NCBI GenBank assembly: GCA_023255285.1
Contig: JALRIY010000009.1
Location: 1-23,442, forward strand
Reading direction: 5' to 3'
DNA from: Algoriphagus sp.
GTDB taxonomy: Bacteria > Bacteroidota > Bacteroidia > Cytophagales > Cyclobacteriaceae
DNA: 23,442 nt
The notes under the pieces were generated by a model. It was not told where the DNA came from. It searched no databases and saw only the letters and a list, made by a program, of their open reading frames with translations. A program made the translations under genes and the position numbers. Positions 14,205-22,231 of the stretch are shown piece by piece (position 1 is the stretch's first letter; every line of letters starts with the position of its first letter).

Positions 14205-15518
14205 ATGAAGCTACTTCCTAATTCTAAAAAGAAAGTTCAAAATGCCTGGGCCATGTACGATTGGGCAAACTCAGTTTACAGCCTAGTCATTACTTCCACC
14301 ATTTTTCCTGTGTACTACAATAGTGTCACCGAGGGATTGGATGGTTCAGATGAGGTTTCTTTCTTTGGTTGGGAGGTGATAAATACTGTTTTGTATTCCT
14401 ACTCGATCTCAGTTTCTTTTTTGATTATTGCCCTTCTTGCTCCAATCCTCTCAGGCATTGCCGATGCATCTGGGAATAAACTGAACTTTATGAAGTTCTT
14501 TGTTTATGTGGGGTCGATGTCTTGTGGAGCCTTATTCTTTTTTACAGGTGAAAATTTAGAATTTGGGATAATTTGCAGCGTTTTGGCCAGTATTGGCTTT
14601 TCAGGCAGTATTGTGTTTTATAATTCCTTCTTGCCCGAAATAGCCAAAGAGGAAGAATTTGATTTGCTGAGCGCCAAGGGTTTTGCCTTGGGGTACATAG
14701 GGAGTGTTATCTTATTGGTAATTAATTTATTGACTATACAGTTTCCTGAATGGTTTGGAATGCCTGCTGGTAGCTTTGCCCCACGATTTTCTTTCCTTAT
14801 TACAGGTATATGGTGGGTTGGTTTTGCACAGATCCCTTTTCATGTCCTACCCAAAAATCCCTACAAAAAATCTATTTCTTCCAACTATCTCTGGAAGGGA
14901 TATCGTGAAGTATCATTGGTCTTTCGGGAACTGCGATCCATACCCGTTGCCAATCAATTCTTAGCTTCATTTTTCTTTTACTCCATGGGGGTGCAAACGG
15001 TTATGTATTTGGCAGCTTCTTTTGGTGACAAGGAATTAGGGATGCCTGGCGATCAATTGATTCTTACCGTATTAATAATTCAGTTGGTAGCCATAGGAGG
15101 GAGTTACTTGTTTGCTTTTATTTCCAAACGAATTGGCAATAAAAATAGCTTGATAACGATGGTTTTTGTTTGGATGGGAATTTGTGTTGCAGCGTATTAT
15201 GTCCACTCTGTATATCAGTTTTATTCTTTGGCTTTTGTGGTAGGTCTGGTTATGGGCGGAATTCAATCGCTATCGCGATCTACCTATGCCAAACTAATTC
15301 CTACCTCCACTACAGACCATGCTTCGTTTTTTAGTTTTTTTGACCTTACCGAGAAAGTAGCTGTTGTTTTGGGGACATTTACTTATGGATTTATTGAGCA
15401 ACTTACGGGAAGTATGCGGAACTCGGCTTTATTCCTAGTTGTCTTTTTTGTGATTGGGCTATACTTTTTAGTGAAATTGACACTTCCTAAAAATAAAATT
15501 GTACTTGAATTTGCTTAG
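14205..15518 (+). CDS. UMF1-type MFS transporter
   Basis: 437 aa from ATG 14205. The N-terminus KKKVQNAWAMYDWANSVYSLVITSTIFPVYY is the hallmark of the UMF1 (Atg22-like) subgroup of MFS permeases, and GGIQSLSRSTYAKLIPT in the second half is likewise conserved. Eleven to twelve hydrophobic helices are evident. Substrate unknown. An earlier in-frame ATG at 14175 lies inside the preceding operon's terminator and would add MRMAFFIQFH, which does not belong to the family. The nnr gene starts 3 bases after the stop, so the two are co-transcribed, although no functional link is known. Confidence 0.9.
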   Translation: MKLLPNSKKKVQNAWAMYDWANSVYSLVITSTIFPVYYNSVTEGLDGSDEVSFFGWEVINTVLYSYSISVSFLIIALLAPILSGIADASGNKLNFMKFFVYVGSMSCGALFFFTGENLEFGIICSVLASIGFSGSIVFYNSFLPEIAKEEEFDLLSAKGFALGYIGSVILLVINLLTIQFPEWFGMPAGSFAPRFSFLITGIWWVGFAQIPFHVLPKNPYKKSISSNYLWKGYREVSLVFRELRSIPVANQFLASFFFYSMGVQTVMYLAASFGDKELGMPGDQLILTVLIIQLVAIGGSYLFAFISKRIGNKNSLITMVFVWMGICVAAYYVHSVYQFYSLAFVVGLVMGGIQSLSRSTYAKLIPTSTTDHASFFSFFDLTEKVAVVLGTFTYGFIEQLTGSMRNSALFLVVFFVIGLYFLVKLTLPKNKIVLEFA

Positions 15519-15521
15519 ACG

Positions 15522-16991
15522 ATGCAAAAAATTCTTTCAGCTTCGGAAATAGCGGTTTTAGATCAAATTCATTTAACTAAGAAAGACTTTTCCAATCATG
15601 CGTTCATGGAGTTTGTCGCTCAACGTTTTGTAGATTGGTTTCAAAGTCAGGGGTATTCGAATAAAGTCAAGATTCTAGTTTGTGTGGGTGCTGGGAACAA
15701 TGGTGGCGATGGTCTTGCTATTGCTCGCATTCTTTTTTCGCAGGGTTATCAGGTTTCGGTAGCAACTTTCTTTTCTCCAGAGGCAAGGTTATCCCCTGAT
15801 TGCAAACAAAATCTGACCCTTTTGCCCGCTCAACTTCAACTGCTTTCAAGCGAATCACTTTCTTTGGCAAAAGAGGAAGGTGTTTTGATTGATGCTTACC
15901 TAGGACTGGGATGTTTTGGCCCGCTTCGTGAAGAGGCTAAAGAGCGTATCCAACTTATTAATTCCTTTGGAGGTACGGTTATTTCTCTAGATCTCCCTAG
16001 TGGTATGCCTGCGGATTCAATTCTTTCTGGAATTGCGGTAAAAGCTGATTTGACTGTCACCTTGGGTTTTCCGAAATTGGCACTACTTCTACCTGAACAT
16101 GCGGAATGTACAGGTAAGTTAGTGGTATTGGATATTGGGTTTTCCGAGGATGAAAAAGATGATTTCTCATCGTCTACGTACTTTTTGGAAGAAAACGATA
16201 TGCTTTCGCTTCACCGAAGGTTTCATCGATTCACTCACAAGGGAGATTATGGGAAGGTGCTTTTGGTGGCAGGCAGGAAAGGAAAAATCGGCGCTGGTAT
16301 TTTGGCTGCAAAAGCAGCATTTCGAACGGGCTCGGGATTAGTAACTTGCCTGATTCCTGAAGAGGAGTGCAAGGCCATTATGGCATCAGTTCCTGAAGCC
16401 ATGTGTATTTTTGATGAGGACCAGGATTTTTCTGCGTACGATGCGATTGGTATTGGACCAGGTTTGGGTTTGGACCAAGGTGAACTGCTGAAGAAGATTC
16501 TTTCTGCTTCACGCAAGCCAATTGTCTTGGATGCGGATGCGTTGAATTGCCTAGCAGTCGATCGGACGATTTGGGATTTGATTCCCCAAGGAAGTATTCT
16601 TACCCCACACCTGAAAGAATTTGAACGCTTGTTTGGCCCTTCTCAAAATCATTTGGAACGGTTGGAGAAGGCCAAATCGATCTGTCTCAAGTATGCGATT
16701 ACTATTGTAATCAAAGGAGCCAATACGCTTTGTAGTTTTGCTGATGGTCGGCAAGTATTCAATTCTTCCGGAACCAAGTACATGGCTACCGCAGGTATGG
16801 GAGATGTTTTGACAGGAATGATTACTTCCTTTTTGGGACAAGGTTATTGCCCGGAAAATGCAGTTCTTTGCGGGGTATTTCACCATGGGATGGCAGGTGA
16901 ACTTGCGGGAGAAAAATACTTGCGTGGTACGATGGCTCAGGATTTGATTGAGATGATACCCGAAACCTATCGTCAAATCGGCCTAGACTAG
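15522..16991 (+). CDS. nnr: Bifunctional NAD(P)H-hydrate epimerase / ADP-dependent NAD(P)H-hydrate dehydratase
   Basis: 489 aa fusion that repairs hydrated NADH and NADPH in the cytoplasm. The N-terminal epimerase domain (about 1-215) shows VGAGNNGGDGLAIARIL (56-70), DAYLGLG and LDLPSGMPAD. The C-terminal ribokinase-like dehydratase domain (about 235-485) shows KGDYGKVLLVAGRKGKIGAG, IGIGPGLG, VLDADALN, LTPHLKEFERLF and ATAGMGDVLTGMI, the last being the nucleotide-binding and catalytic segment. Length and domain order match the usual bacterial fusion. It follows the UMF1 transporter by three bases, so its expression is probably tied to that gene. No lesions seen. Confidence 0.96.
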   Translation: MQKILSASEIAVLDQIHLTKKDFSNHAFMEFVAQRFVDWFQSQGYSNKVKILVCVGAGNNGGDGLAIARILFSQGYQVSVATFFSPEARLSPDCKQNLTLLPAQLQLLSSESLSLAKEEGVLIDAYLGLGCFGPLREEAKERIQLINSFGGTVISLDLPSGMPADSILSGIAVKADLTVTLGFPKLALLLPEHAECTGKLVVLDIGFSEDEKDDFSSSTYFLEENDMLSLHRRFHRFTHKGDYGKVLLVAGRKGKIGAGILAAKAAFRTGSGLVTCLIPEEECKAIMASVPEAMCIFDEDQDFSAYDAIGIGPGLGLDQGELLKKILSASRKPIVLDADALNCLAVDRTIWDLIPQGSILTPHLKEFERLFGPSQNHLERLEKAKSICLKYAITIVIKGANTLCSFADGRQVFNSSGTKYMATAGMGDVLTGMITSFLGQGYCPENAVLCGVFHHGMAGELAGEKYLRGTMAQDLIEMIPETYRQIGLD

Positions 16992-17016
16992 CTTCAGCCC
17001 AATCTATTCCCACCTT

Positions 17017-17049
17017 ATTTCTATTTTATTTCTACTGTATTTCTATTTT
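17017..17049. repeat. Three tandem 11-base units
   Basis: ATTTCTA recurs at 17017, 17028 and 17039, exactly 11 bases apart; the first and third units are identical (ATTTCTATTTT) and the middle differs at two or three positions. It lies in the gap before the MFS gene, about one helical turn per unit. Function unknown. Confidence 0.6.
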
Positions 17050-17059
17050 TAAATTCTCC

Positions 17060-18247
17060 ATGAAACAAGAAAAAGCCTTACTCTGGACCTTGGCAGCCAT
17101 CAATTTCATTCACATCGTTGATTTCATGATTTTGATGCCGCTAGGACCGCAGTTGATGCGATTGTTTGAAATCAGTCCCAGTGAATTTGGATTTTTGGTT
17201 TCTTCTTACACCTTTAGTGCAGGAGCTTCTAGCTTTTTTGGAGCTTTTTTCTTGGATCGTTTTGACCGAAAACAAATTCTTATTTGGGTTTATGTAGGCT
17301 TTACGCTTGGAACACTTGCCTGTGCCTTGTCGCCTAGTTATCCTATTCTGCTTTTAGCACGCGTAGTATCCGGGATTTTTGGAGGGCTTACTTCTGCCTT
17401 AATCTTAGCTATTATTGGAGATGTAGTGCCTGATTCCCGTCGAGGTAGGGCGATGGGTTTGGTCATGTCTGCTTTTTCCTTTGCTTCTGTGATGGGAGTC
17501 CCTATGGGCCTCTTTTTGGCCAGTTTATCGGATTGGCATACCCCTTTTTACATTTTATCAGCATTATCCATTGTGAGTTTAGGAATGATAGCCAAGTTTA
17601 TTCCCTCCATCACTGGACATCTCCACAGTGGATCGAAGCGCCCTCATCCCTTTGCTGTAGTCAGTCGAGTAACCAGCAATCCCAATCAAATGCGCGCCAT
17701 CAGCCTTTCTATCATGATGATGTTGGGGCAATTTATGATCATCCCTTTTTTAAGCCCATACAATGTAGCTAATGTGGGCTTTTCGGAATTGCAGCTTACC
17801 TACGTCTACATGGCTGGAGGAGCCTTCACCATGTTTACCTCTCCTTGGGTAGGTAAGCTAGCAGACAAATATGGGAAACTGCAGATTTTTACGATTTTCA
17901 TGTTGCTTAATTTGATTCCCATTGGAATTATTACCCATTTAGGGGTTACCCCTGTAGCCTTGGTTCTGGTAGTGACAACCTTCTTTTTTGTGACCTCAAA
18001 TGGGCGTTATGTACCTGCAGCTGCTTTAGTAACTGGAACTGCAAAGCCCGAAAATCGAGGAAGTTTCTTAAGTTTCAATTCTGCCGTTCAGCAATTAGCT
18101 GCTGGCTTTGCCTCCCTTGTAGCAGGATTTATGATTGGAGAAAACGAATTGGGACAATTGACCAATTTCAATTATGTGGGTTATCTGGCAATTTTTTTCA
18201 GCATTATCTGCATCCCCTTGGCTTGGCGAATTAAAGTGGTTAGTTGA
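17060..18247 (+). CDS. MFS transporter (drug/sugar efflux type)
   Basis: 395 aa with about twelve hydrophobic helices. Typical DHA1-like features are the loop 2-3 motif FLDRFDRKQILIWVY, helix 4-5 LARVVSGIFGGLTSALILAI followed by GDVVPDSRRGRAMGLVMS, and in the second half GKLADKYGKLQIF. This places it among arabinose-efflux/Bcr-like permeases, proton-driven exporters of small molecules; the substrate cannot be told. It stands alone: a 68-base gap separates it from nnr and a perfect 17-bp hairpin follows directly. The start codon is supported by MKQEKALLWTLAAINFIHIVDFMIL. Confidence 0.9.
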   Translation: MKQEKALLWTLAAINFIHIVDFMILMPLGPQLMRLFEISPSEFGFLVSSYTFSAGASSFFGAFFLDRFDRKQILIWVYVGFTLGTLACALSPSYPILLLARVVSGIFGGLTSALILAIIGDVVPDSRRGRAMGLVMSAFSFASVMGVPMGLFLASLSDWHTPFYILSALSIVSLGMIAKFIPSITGHLHSGSKRPHPFAVVSRVTSNPNQMRAISLSIMMMLGQFMIIPFLSPYNVANVGFSELQLTYVYMAGGAFTMFTSPWVGKLADKYGKLQIFTIFMLLNLIPIGIITHLGVTPVALVLVVTTFFFVTSNGRYVPAAALVTGTAKPENRGSFLSFNSAVQQLAAGFASLVAGFMIGENELGQLTNFNYVGYLAIFFSIICIPLAWRIKVVS

Positions 18248-18248
18248 T

Positions 18249-18288
18249 AAAAACGCCTCCAAAAATTTGATTTTTGGAGGCGTTTTTT
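18249..18288 (+). terminator. Perfect 17-bp hairpin terminator of the MFS gene
   Basis: AAAAACGCCTCCAAAAA (18249-18265) pairs perfectly with 18271-18287 over a 5-base loop, followed by T. It starts two bases after the stop codon and could act in both directions. Confidence 0.9.
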
Positions 18289-18293
18289 CATGT

Positions 18294-18384
18294 GATTATC
18301 CGCAAATAAGAATGAGGCTCAGATCGGCCGTTATCCATTGCGGATAATCGACCACAGACCACTGTCAACAGACGACAGCCCACT
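18294..18384. repeat. Composite repeat: 12-bp inverted repeat plus five heptad repeats
   Basis: GATTATCCGCAA (18294-18305) and its exact complement TTGCGGATAATC (18338-18349) enclose 32 bases. The right arm also forms a smaller TTATCC/GGATAA hairpin (18331-18336 with 18342-18347). Directly abutting at 18350 are five imperfect heptamers: GACCACA, GACCACT, GTCAACA, GACGACA, GCCCACT. The combination suggests a dispersed intergenic repeat element (REP-like) between the converging MFS and asnS genes. Confidence 0.6.
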
Positions 18385-18425
18385 TAAATGAACCTAAACC
18401 CTTATTTTCTTTGAATAAGCCTAGA

Positions 18426-18447
18426 AAGCGGATATTTATTTCCGCTT
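18426..18447 (-). terminator. Possible weak terminator of asnS
   Basis: AAGCGGA (18426-18432) and TCCGCTT (18441-18447) form a 7-bp stem just beyond the asnS stop on the minus strand. No good T-run follows, so confidence is low. Confidence 0.35.
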
Positions 18448-18459
18448 AAATTCTTTCGC

Positions 18460-19911
18460 TTAAAACTCAGCGTTTCCTGGTGTTCTAGGGAAAGCGATGA
18501 CATCGCGGATATTGCCCATACCTGTCACAAATTGGACCATTCTTTCAAAGCCAAGTCCAAATCCTGCATGTGGGGTAGCGCCAAATCTTCGGGTATCGAG
18601 GTACCAACTGAGCTCTTCGGCAGGAATATGCATTTCTTCCATGCGTTGGCTGAGCTTATCTAGCCGTTCCTCTCGCTGGGATCCACCTACGATTTCCCCA
18701 ATGCCAGGGAATAAGATATCCATGGCAGCTACTGTTTTCCCGTCTTCATTTTGACGCATGTAGAAGGCCTTGATGCCTTTCGGGTAGTCGGTGAGTATGA
18801 CAGGTTTTTTGAAATGTTTTTCAACCAAGTAGCGCTCGTGTTCGGATTGTAAATCTGTGCCCCATTCCTCGATGAGATAGGTGAATTTCTTCTTTTTATT
18901 GTGGTTGGAGTTGCGCAGGATATCGATCGCCTCGGTATACGTAAGACGCATAAAGTCGTTTTCGATCACAAACTTCAACTTTTCGAGAAGGCCTAATTCC
19001 GCACGTTGCTCGGTTGGCTTGCCTTGTTCCTCTTCTGCAGCACGCTGATTCAAAAAGGCTAAGTCTTCTGCGCAATGCTCCAAGGCATAACGAATGATGT
19101 ACTTGAGGAAGTCTTCTGCGAGGTTTTGGTTGTCTTCGGCATCGTAGAAGGCCATTTCGGGTTCAATCATCCAGAATTCCGCCAAGTGACGTGTGGTGTT
19201 TGAATTCTCGGCGCGGAAAGTTGGTCCAAAGGTATAAATCTCAGCCAAAGCCATGGCCGCCAATTCTCCTTCGAGTTGACCGGAAACAGTCAGGTTGGTT
19301 TCTCGCTCAAAAAAGTCCTGGCTAAAGTCGATTTTTCCATCCTCTGTCTTGGGAGGATTGAGTAGGTTTAGGGTAGTGACCTTGAAGGTTTCTCCCGCCC
19401 CTTCTGCATCGGATGCAGTGATGATGGGGGTGTGGATGTAGAAAAATCCTTTGGTATTGAAATAGGTATGTACTGCATAAGCAAGCGCATGGCGTACACG
19501 GAATACAGCTCCAAAGGTGTTAGTACGCATGCGGAGGTGTGCGATTTCACGTAGAAATTCTAGGGAGTGTTTCTTAGGCTGCAATGGGTATTTTTCAGGG
19601 TCTGATTCACCCAAGATCTCGATGCGTGTTGCATTTAGTTCAGATTGCTGGCCAGCGCCTTGGGAGGCAATAACGTTACCTGTAATTTTTAAGCAGGCAC
19701 CCGTGCTGCATTTTTTGAGAATATCTTCGGCAATGACATTGGGGTCGGCTACTACCTGGTAATTGGTAATGATGGAACCGTCATTGAGTGCAATGAAGGA
19801 AACATTCTTATTGCTTCGCTTGGTGCGTACCCAGCCCATGAGGGTGATTTCTTGTCCGATCAGGTCTTGTTCCAGGATGGTCTTAATTTTGACCCGTTTG
19901 TTAAATGCCAT
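18460..19911 (-). CDS. asnS: Asparagine--tRNA ligase
   Basis: 483 aa class IIb aminoacyl-tRNA synthetase that charges tRNA-Asn in the cytoplasm. The N-terminal OB-fold anticodon-binding domain (about 1-120: IGQEITLMGWVRTKRSNKNVSFIALNDG) is followed by the catalytic domain. Motif 2 is FRAENSNTTRHLAEFWMIEPE and motif 3 is GFGLGFERMVQF near the C-terminus. AsnRS rather than AspRS is indicated by the length, by HLRMRTNTFGAVFRVRHAL and by the EAEGAGETF-like segment (here SDAEGAGETFKV). Length is normal with no lesions. It stands alone on the minus strand, divergent from rpoN with a 171-base spacer. Confidence 0.97.
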   Translation of the reverse strand: MAFNKRVKIKTILEQDLIGQEITLMGWVRTKRSNKNVSFIALNDGSIITNYQVVADPNVIAEDILKKCSTGACLKITGNVIASQGAGQQSELNATRIEILGESDPEKYPLQPKKHSLEFLREIAHLRMRTNTFGAVFRVRHALAYAVHTYFNTKGFFYIHTPIITASDAEGAGETFKVTTLNLLNPPKTEDGKIDFSQDFFERETNLTVSGQLEGELAAMALAEIYTFGPTFRAENSNTTRHLAEFWMIEPEMAFYDAEDNQNLAEDFLKYIIRYALEHCAEDLAFLNQRAAEEEQGKPTEQRAELGLLEKLKFVIENDFMRLTYTEAIDILRNSNHNKKKKFTYLIEEWGTDLQSEHERYLVEKHFKKPVILTDYPKGIKAFYMRQNEDGKTVAAMDILFPGIGEIVGGSQREERLDKLSQRMEEMHIPAEELSWYLDTRRFGATPHAGFGLGFERMVQFVTGMGNIRDVIAFPRTPGNAEF

Positions 19912-20012
19912 TTGCGTTGGGGTAGAGGAAGGCTCTAGCTGCCTCTTTGAGTTTAGTGGAATGCAAAAAAACGATTAAATCACCTTTTTATCAAAAAATT
20001 GACGCTTTTTCC

Positions 20013-20020
20013 TAAATTTG
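20013..20020 (+). promoter_or_regulatory. Candidate -7 promoter element of rpoN
   Basis: TAAATTTG matches TAnnTTTG exactly, 62 bases before the rpoN start. The expected upstream TTTG is not clear (only a T-run near 19985-19989), so this is a partial promoter call. Confidence 0.4.
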
Positions 20021-20082
20021 ACAGAGTTGTTTTCTTCGGAAGCCTGCTCTTTTTTCGCAAATAAGTGGTTTGAATCATTTCA

Positions 20083-21540
20083 ATGCAAAAGTTAAGCCTT
20101 TCTCAGTCACTCTCCCAAAAACTTTCCCCGCAGCAGATTCAGTTTATCAAGCTGCTGCAAGTACCTACTGCAGAGTTAGATGCTCGAATAGAAGAGGAGC
20201 TTGAAATCAATCCAGCCCTTGAAGAGGGGAAGGGAGAGGAGGGAGAGTCTTCAGGAGAGGAGGATTTTGGGGATGATTTTGGAGAAGAGTATGGGGCTGA
20301 TTCCAGTGAGGTCAACGTAGATGATTATTTGGATGAGGACTACGGCGGCTATAAAATGCAGGGGGATGGCAATTACAATTCTGAAGATGAAGACCGAGAA
20401 ATTCCTTTTTCTGTAGCGAGTTCCCTTCACGAACAATTGATCACCCAGTTGAATTTTTTGAAACTTAATGAGCGGCAGCGACTTATTGGAGAGCAGCTGA
20501 TTGGGAGTATCGAGAATGATGGATATATCCGACGTGAATTGACTTCCATCATCAATGACCTTGCATTCTCTCAGAACGTAGAAACTGACAGCGATGAGCT
20601 TGAAGAAATTTTACGTAAAATTCAGACCTTCGATCCAGCAGGTATTGCTGCTCGAAACTTGCAGGAGTGCTTAATTATCCAGTTGGAGCGCAAAGAACAT
20701 CCTGATGATCCTACCGTACAACATGCCTTGGCCATTATTCAGGATTGTTTTGAGGAGTTCACCAAAAAGCATTACCCTAAAATTCAAAAGCGGCTCAATC
20801 TGGATGAAGAAGAAATAAAGGATGCGGTGCAATTGATAACCCGACTCAACCCAAAGCCAGGAGGAGTAGCGGATGGTTTGGTACTGACCCAGTACGTGAT
20901 CCCTGATTTTATCTTAGTGACCAATGGAGGGAAGTTTGAAATTTTATTGAATTCCAAGAACGCCCCTGAATTGCGCATTTCCCGATCCTATGCGGAGCTT
21001 TTTGATGCTTACGATAAGAGTGATAAAAAGGATAAGAAACTCAAGGAGACCGTATCTTTTGTAAAGCAAAAGTTGGATTCTGCGAAGTGGTTTATCGATG
21101 CGATTAAGCAACGGCAAAATACCCTAATTCGTACCATGGAGGCCATTCTGCAGTACCAATATCCCTTTTTTGTAGATGGTGACGAGGCCGCGCTACGTCC
21201 TATGATTTTGAAAGATATTGCTGAAAAAATTGATATGGATATCTCCACTGTATCTCGAGTAGCGAATAGCAAATCCATTCAAACGGAATTTGGCGTCTTT
21301 CCTTTGAAGTACTTTTTCTCGGAGGGCATTGCTACGGATAGTGGGGAAGATGTCAGTAACCGGGAAGTGAAGTCAGTTCTTCAGGGCATGGTGGATGCCG
21401 AAGACAAAAAGAAGCCCTTGTCCGATGACAAGTTGGTGAAGATGTTGAATAAAAAAGGCTACAATATCGCACGACGTACGGTAGCCAAGTACCGAGAGCA
21501 GCTGCAAATTCCGGTGGCTAGACTACGAAAAGAACTCTAG
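20083..21540 (+). CDS. rpoN: RNA polymerase sigma-54 factor
   Basis: 485 aa. The N-terminal activator-interacting region is clear (MQKLSLSQSLSQKLSPQQIQFIKLLQ ... LEEELEINPALEEG, about 1-50). A very acidic spacer follows (about 50-105, rich in Glu, Asp and Gly), then the core-binding domain (FDPAGIAARNLQECLIIQLE, LNPKPGG) and the DNA-binding domain (KDIAEKIDMDISTVSRVANSK). The RpoN box ARRTVAKYRE is at 463-472. All functional regions are intact. It directs transcription from -24/-12 promoters with AAA+ activators, none of which is encoded in this window. The next gene starts with GTG overlapping its TAG stop by one base. Confidence 0.97.
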   Translation: MQKLSLSQSLSQKLSPQQIQFIKLLQVPTAELDARIEEELEINPALEEGKGEEGESSGEEDFGDDFGEEYGADSSEVNVDDYLDEDYGGYKMQGDGNYNSEDEDREIPFSVASSLHEQLITQLNFLKLNERQRLIGEQLIGSIENDGYIRRELTSIINDLAFSQNVETDSDELEEILRKIQTFDPAGIAARNLQECLIIQLERKEHPDDPTVQHALAIIQDCFEEFTKKHYPKIQKRLNLDEEEIKDAVQLITRLNPKPGGVADGLVLTQYVIPDFILVTNGGKFEILLNSKNAPELRISRSYAELFDAYDKSDKKDKKLKETVSFVKQKLDSAKWFIDAIKQRQNTLIRTMEAILQYQYPFFVDGDEAALRPMILKDIAEKIDMDISTVSRVANSKSIQTEFGVFPLKYFFSEGIATDSGEDVSNREVKSVLQGMVDAEDKKKPLSDDKLVKMLNKKGYNIARRTVAKYREQLQIPVARLRKEL

Positions 21541-22169
21541 TGGTACGTAAATTAGCCCTTTTTATTTCGGTTGTTTTTCAGCCATTGCTCATGCCTTCCC
21601 TGGTGTTTGGGCTGCTTTTTTTTGGAGTGCCACAGGCGACTAGTATTCCAGAGACCTTTAGGACGAGGTTATTTTACTTGATTATGAGTTCCACCTTATT
21701 AATTCCCATGGCCCTCGTTTTGAGCTTGCGGTGGATTGGATTGGTAAAAAGCCTGCATTTTGAAGATAAAAGGGATCGTAGAAACCCCTTTCTTTTGGTC
21801 ACCGCCTTCTACGTTTTGACGACTTATTTTTTGAAGCAGAAAACTGAGTTGGATCCCATTTTATGGCAAGGGATGGGGGTGATTACACTAGCCGTGTCGT
21901 TACTCACGGTAGTAACTTATTTTTGGAAGATGTCAGCACACTTGACGGGGATAGGAGGTGTTTTGGCTATTACAGGAGTTCTTGGAATTTATTTTCCTTC
22001 GTTGACAGTCGCCTATTTATTAGTTGCGGTAATATTACTTGGAGGGATCGTCGCCTCTTCTCGTTTGTACTTGGATGCTCATCGCCCTGCGGAGGTATAT
22101 ATAGGTTTTTTGGTAGGCTTTATTACCTGCTGGGTTGGATTTTCTTGGATTTATGGTTCGTTTGCTTGA
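21540..22169 (+). CDS. PAP2-like integral membrane protein with altered catalytic motifs
   Basis: 209 aa, about six hydrophobic helices. The GTG start at 21540 shares its G with the rpoN stop codon (taGTG), suggesting translational coupling. The C-terminal half resembles type 2 phosphatidic acid phosphatases: SRLYLDAHRPAEV (174-186) fits SRx5Hx3D except that the final Asp is Glu (E185). MSAH (131-134) stands where PSGH is expected, and the first motif is only loosely suggested by KRDRRNP (78-84). Lipid phosphatase activity is therefore uncertain; it could be a non-catalytic relative. Function is unknown and no link to sigma-54 is established. Confidence 0.7.
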   Translation: MVRKLALFISVVFQPLLMPSLVFGLLFFGVPQATSIPETFRTRLFYLIMSSTLLIPMALVLSLRWIGLVKSLHFEDKRDRRNPFLLVTAFYVLTTYFLKQKTELDPILWQGMGVITLAVSLLTVVTYFWKMSAHLTGIGGVLAITGVLGIYFPSLTVAYLLVAVILLGGIVASSRLYLDAHRPAEVYIGFLVGFITCWVGFSWIYGSFA

Positions 22170-22190
22170 CCTGTCTTTGGATTAAGCATA

Positions 22191-22220
22191 AAAAAACTCC
22201 CTTTAGGGGAGTTTTTGTTT
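22191..22220. terminator. Bidirectional terminator between converging genes
   Basis: AAAAACTCCC (22192-22201) pairs with GGGAGTTTTT (22207-22216); an A-run to the left and T-runs to the right allow use by both the PAP2-like gene (+) and the beta-barrel gene (-). Confidence 0.85.
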
Positions 22221-22231
22221 TTACAGACCGA

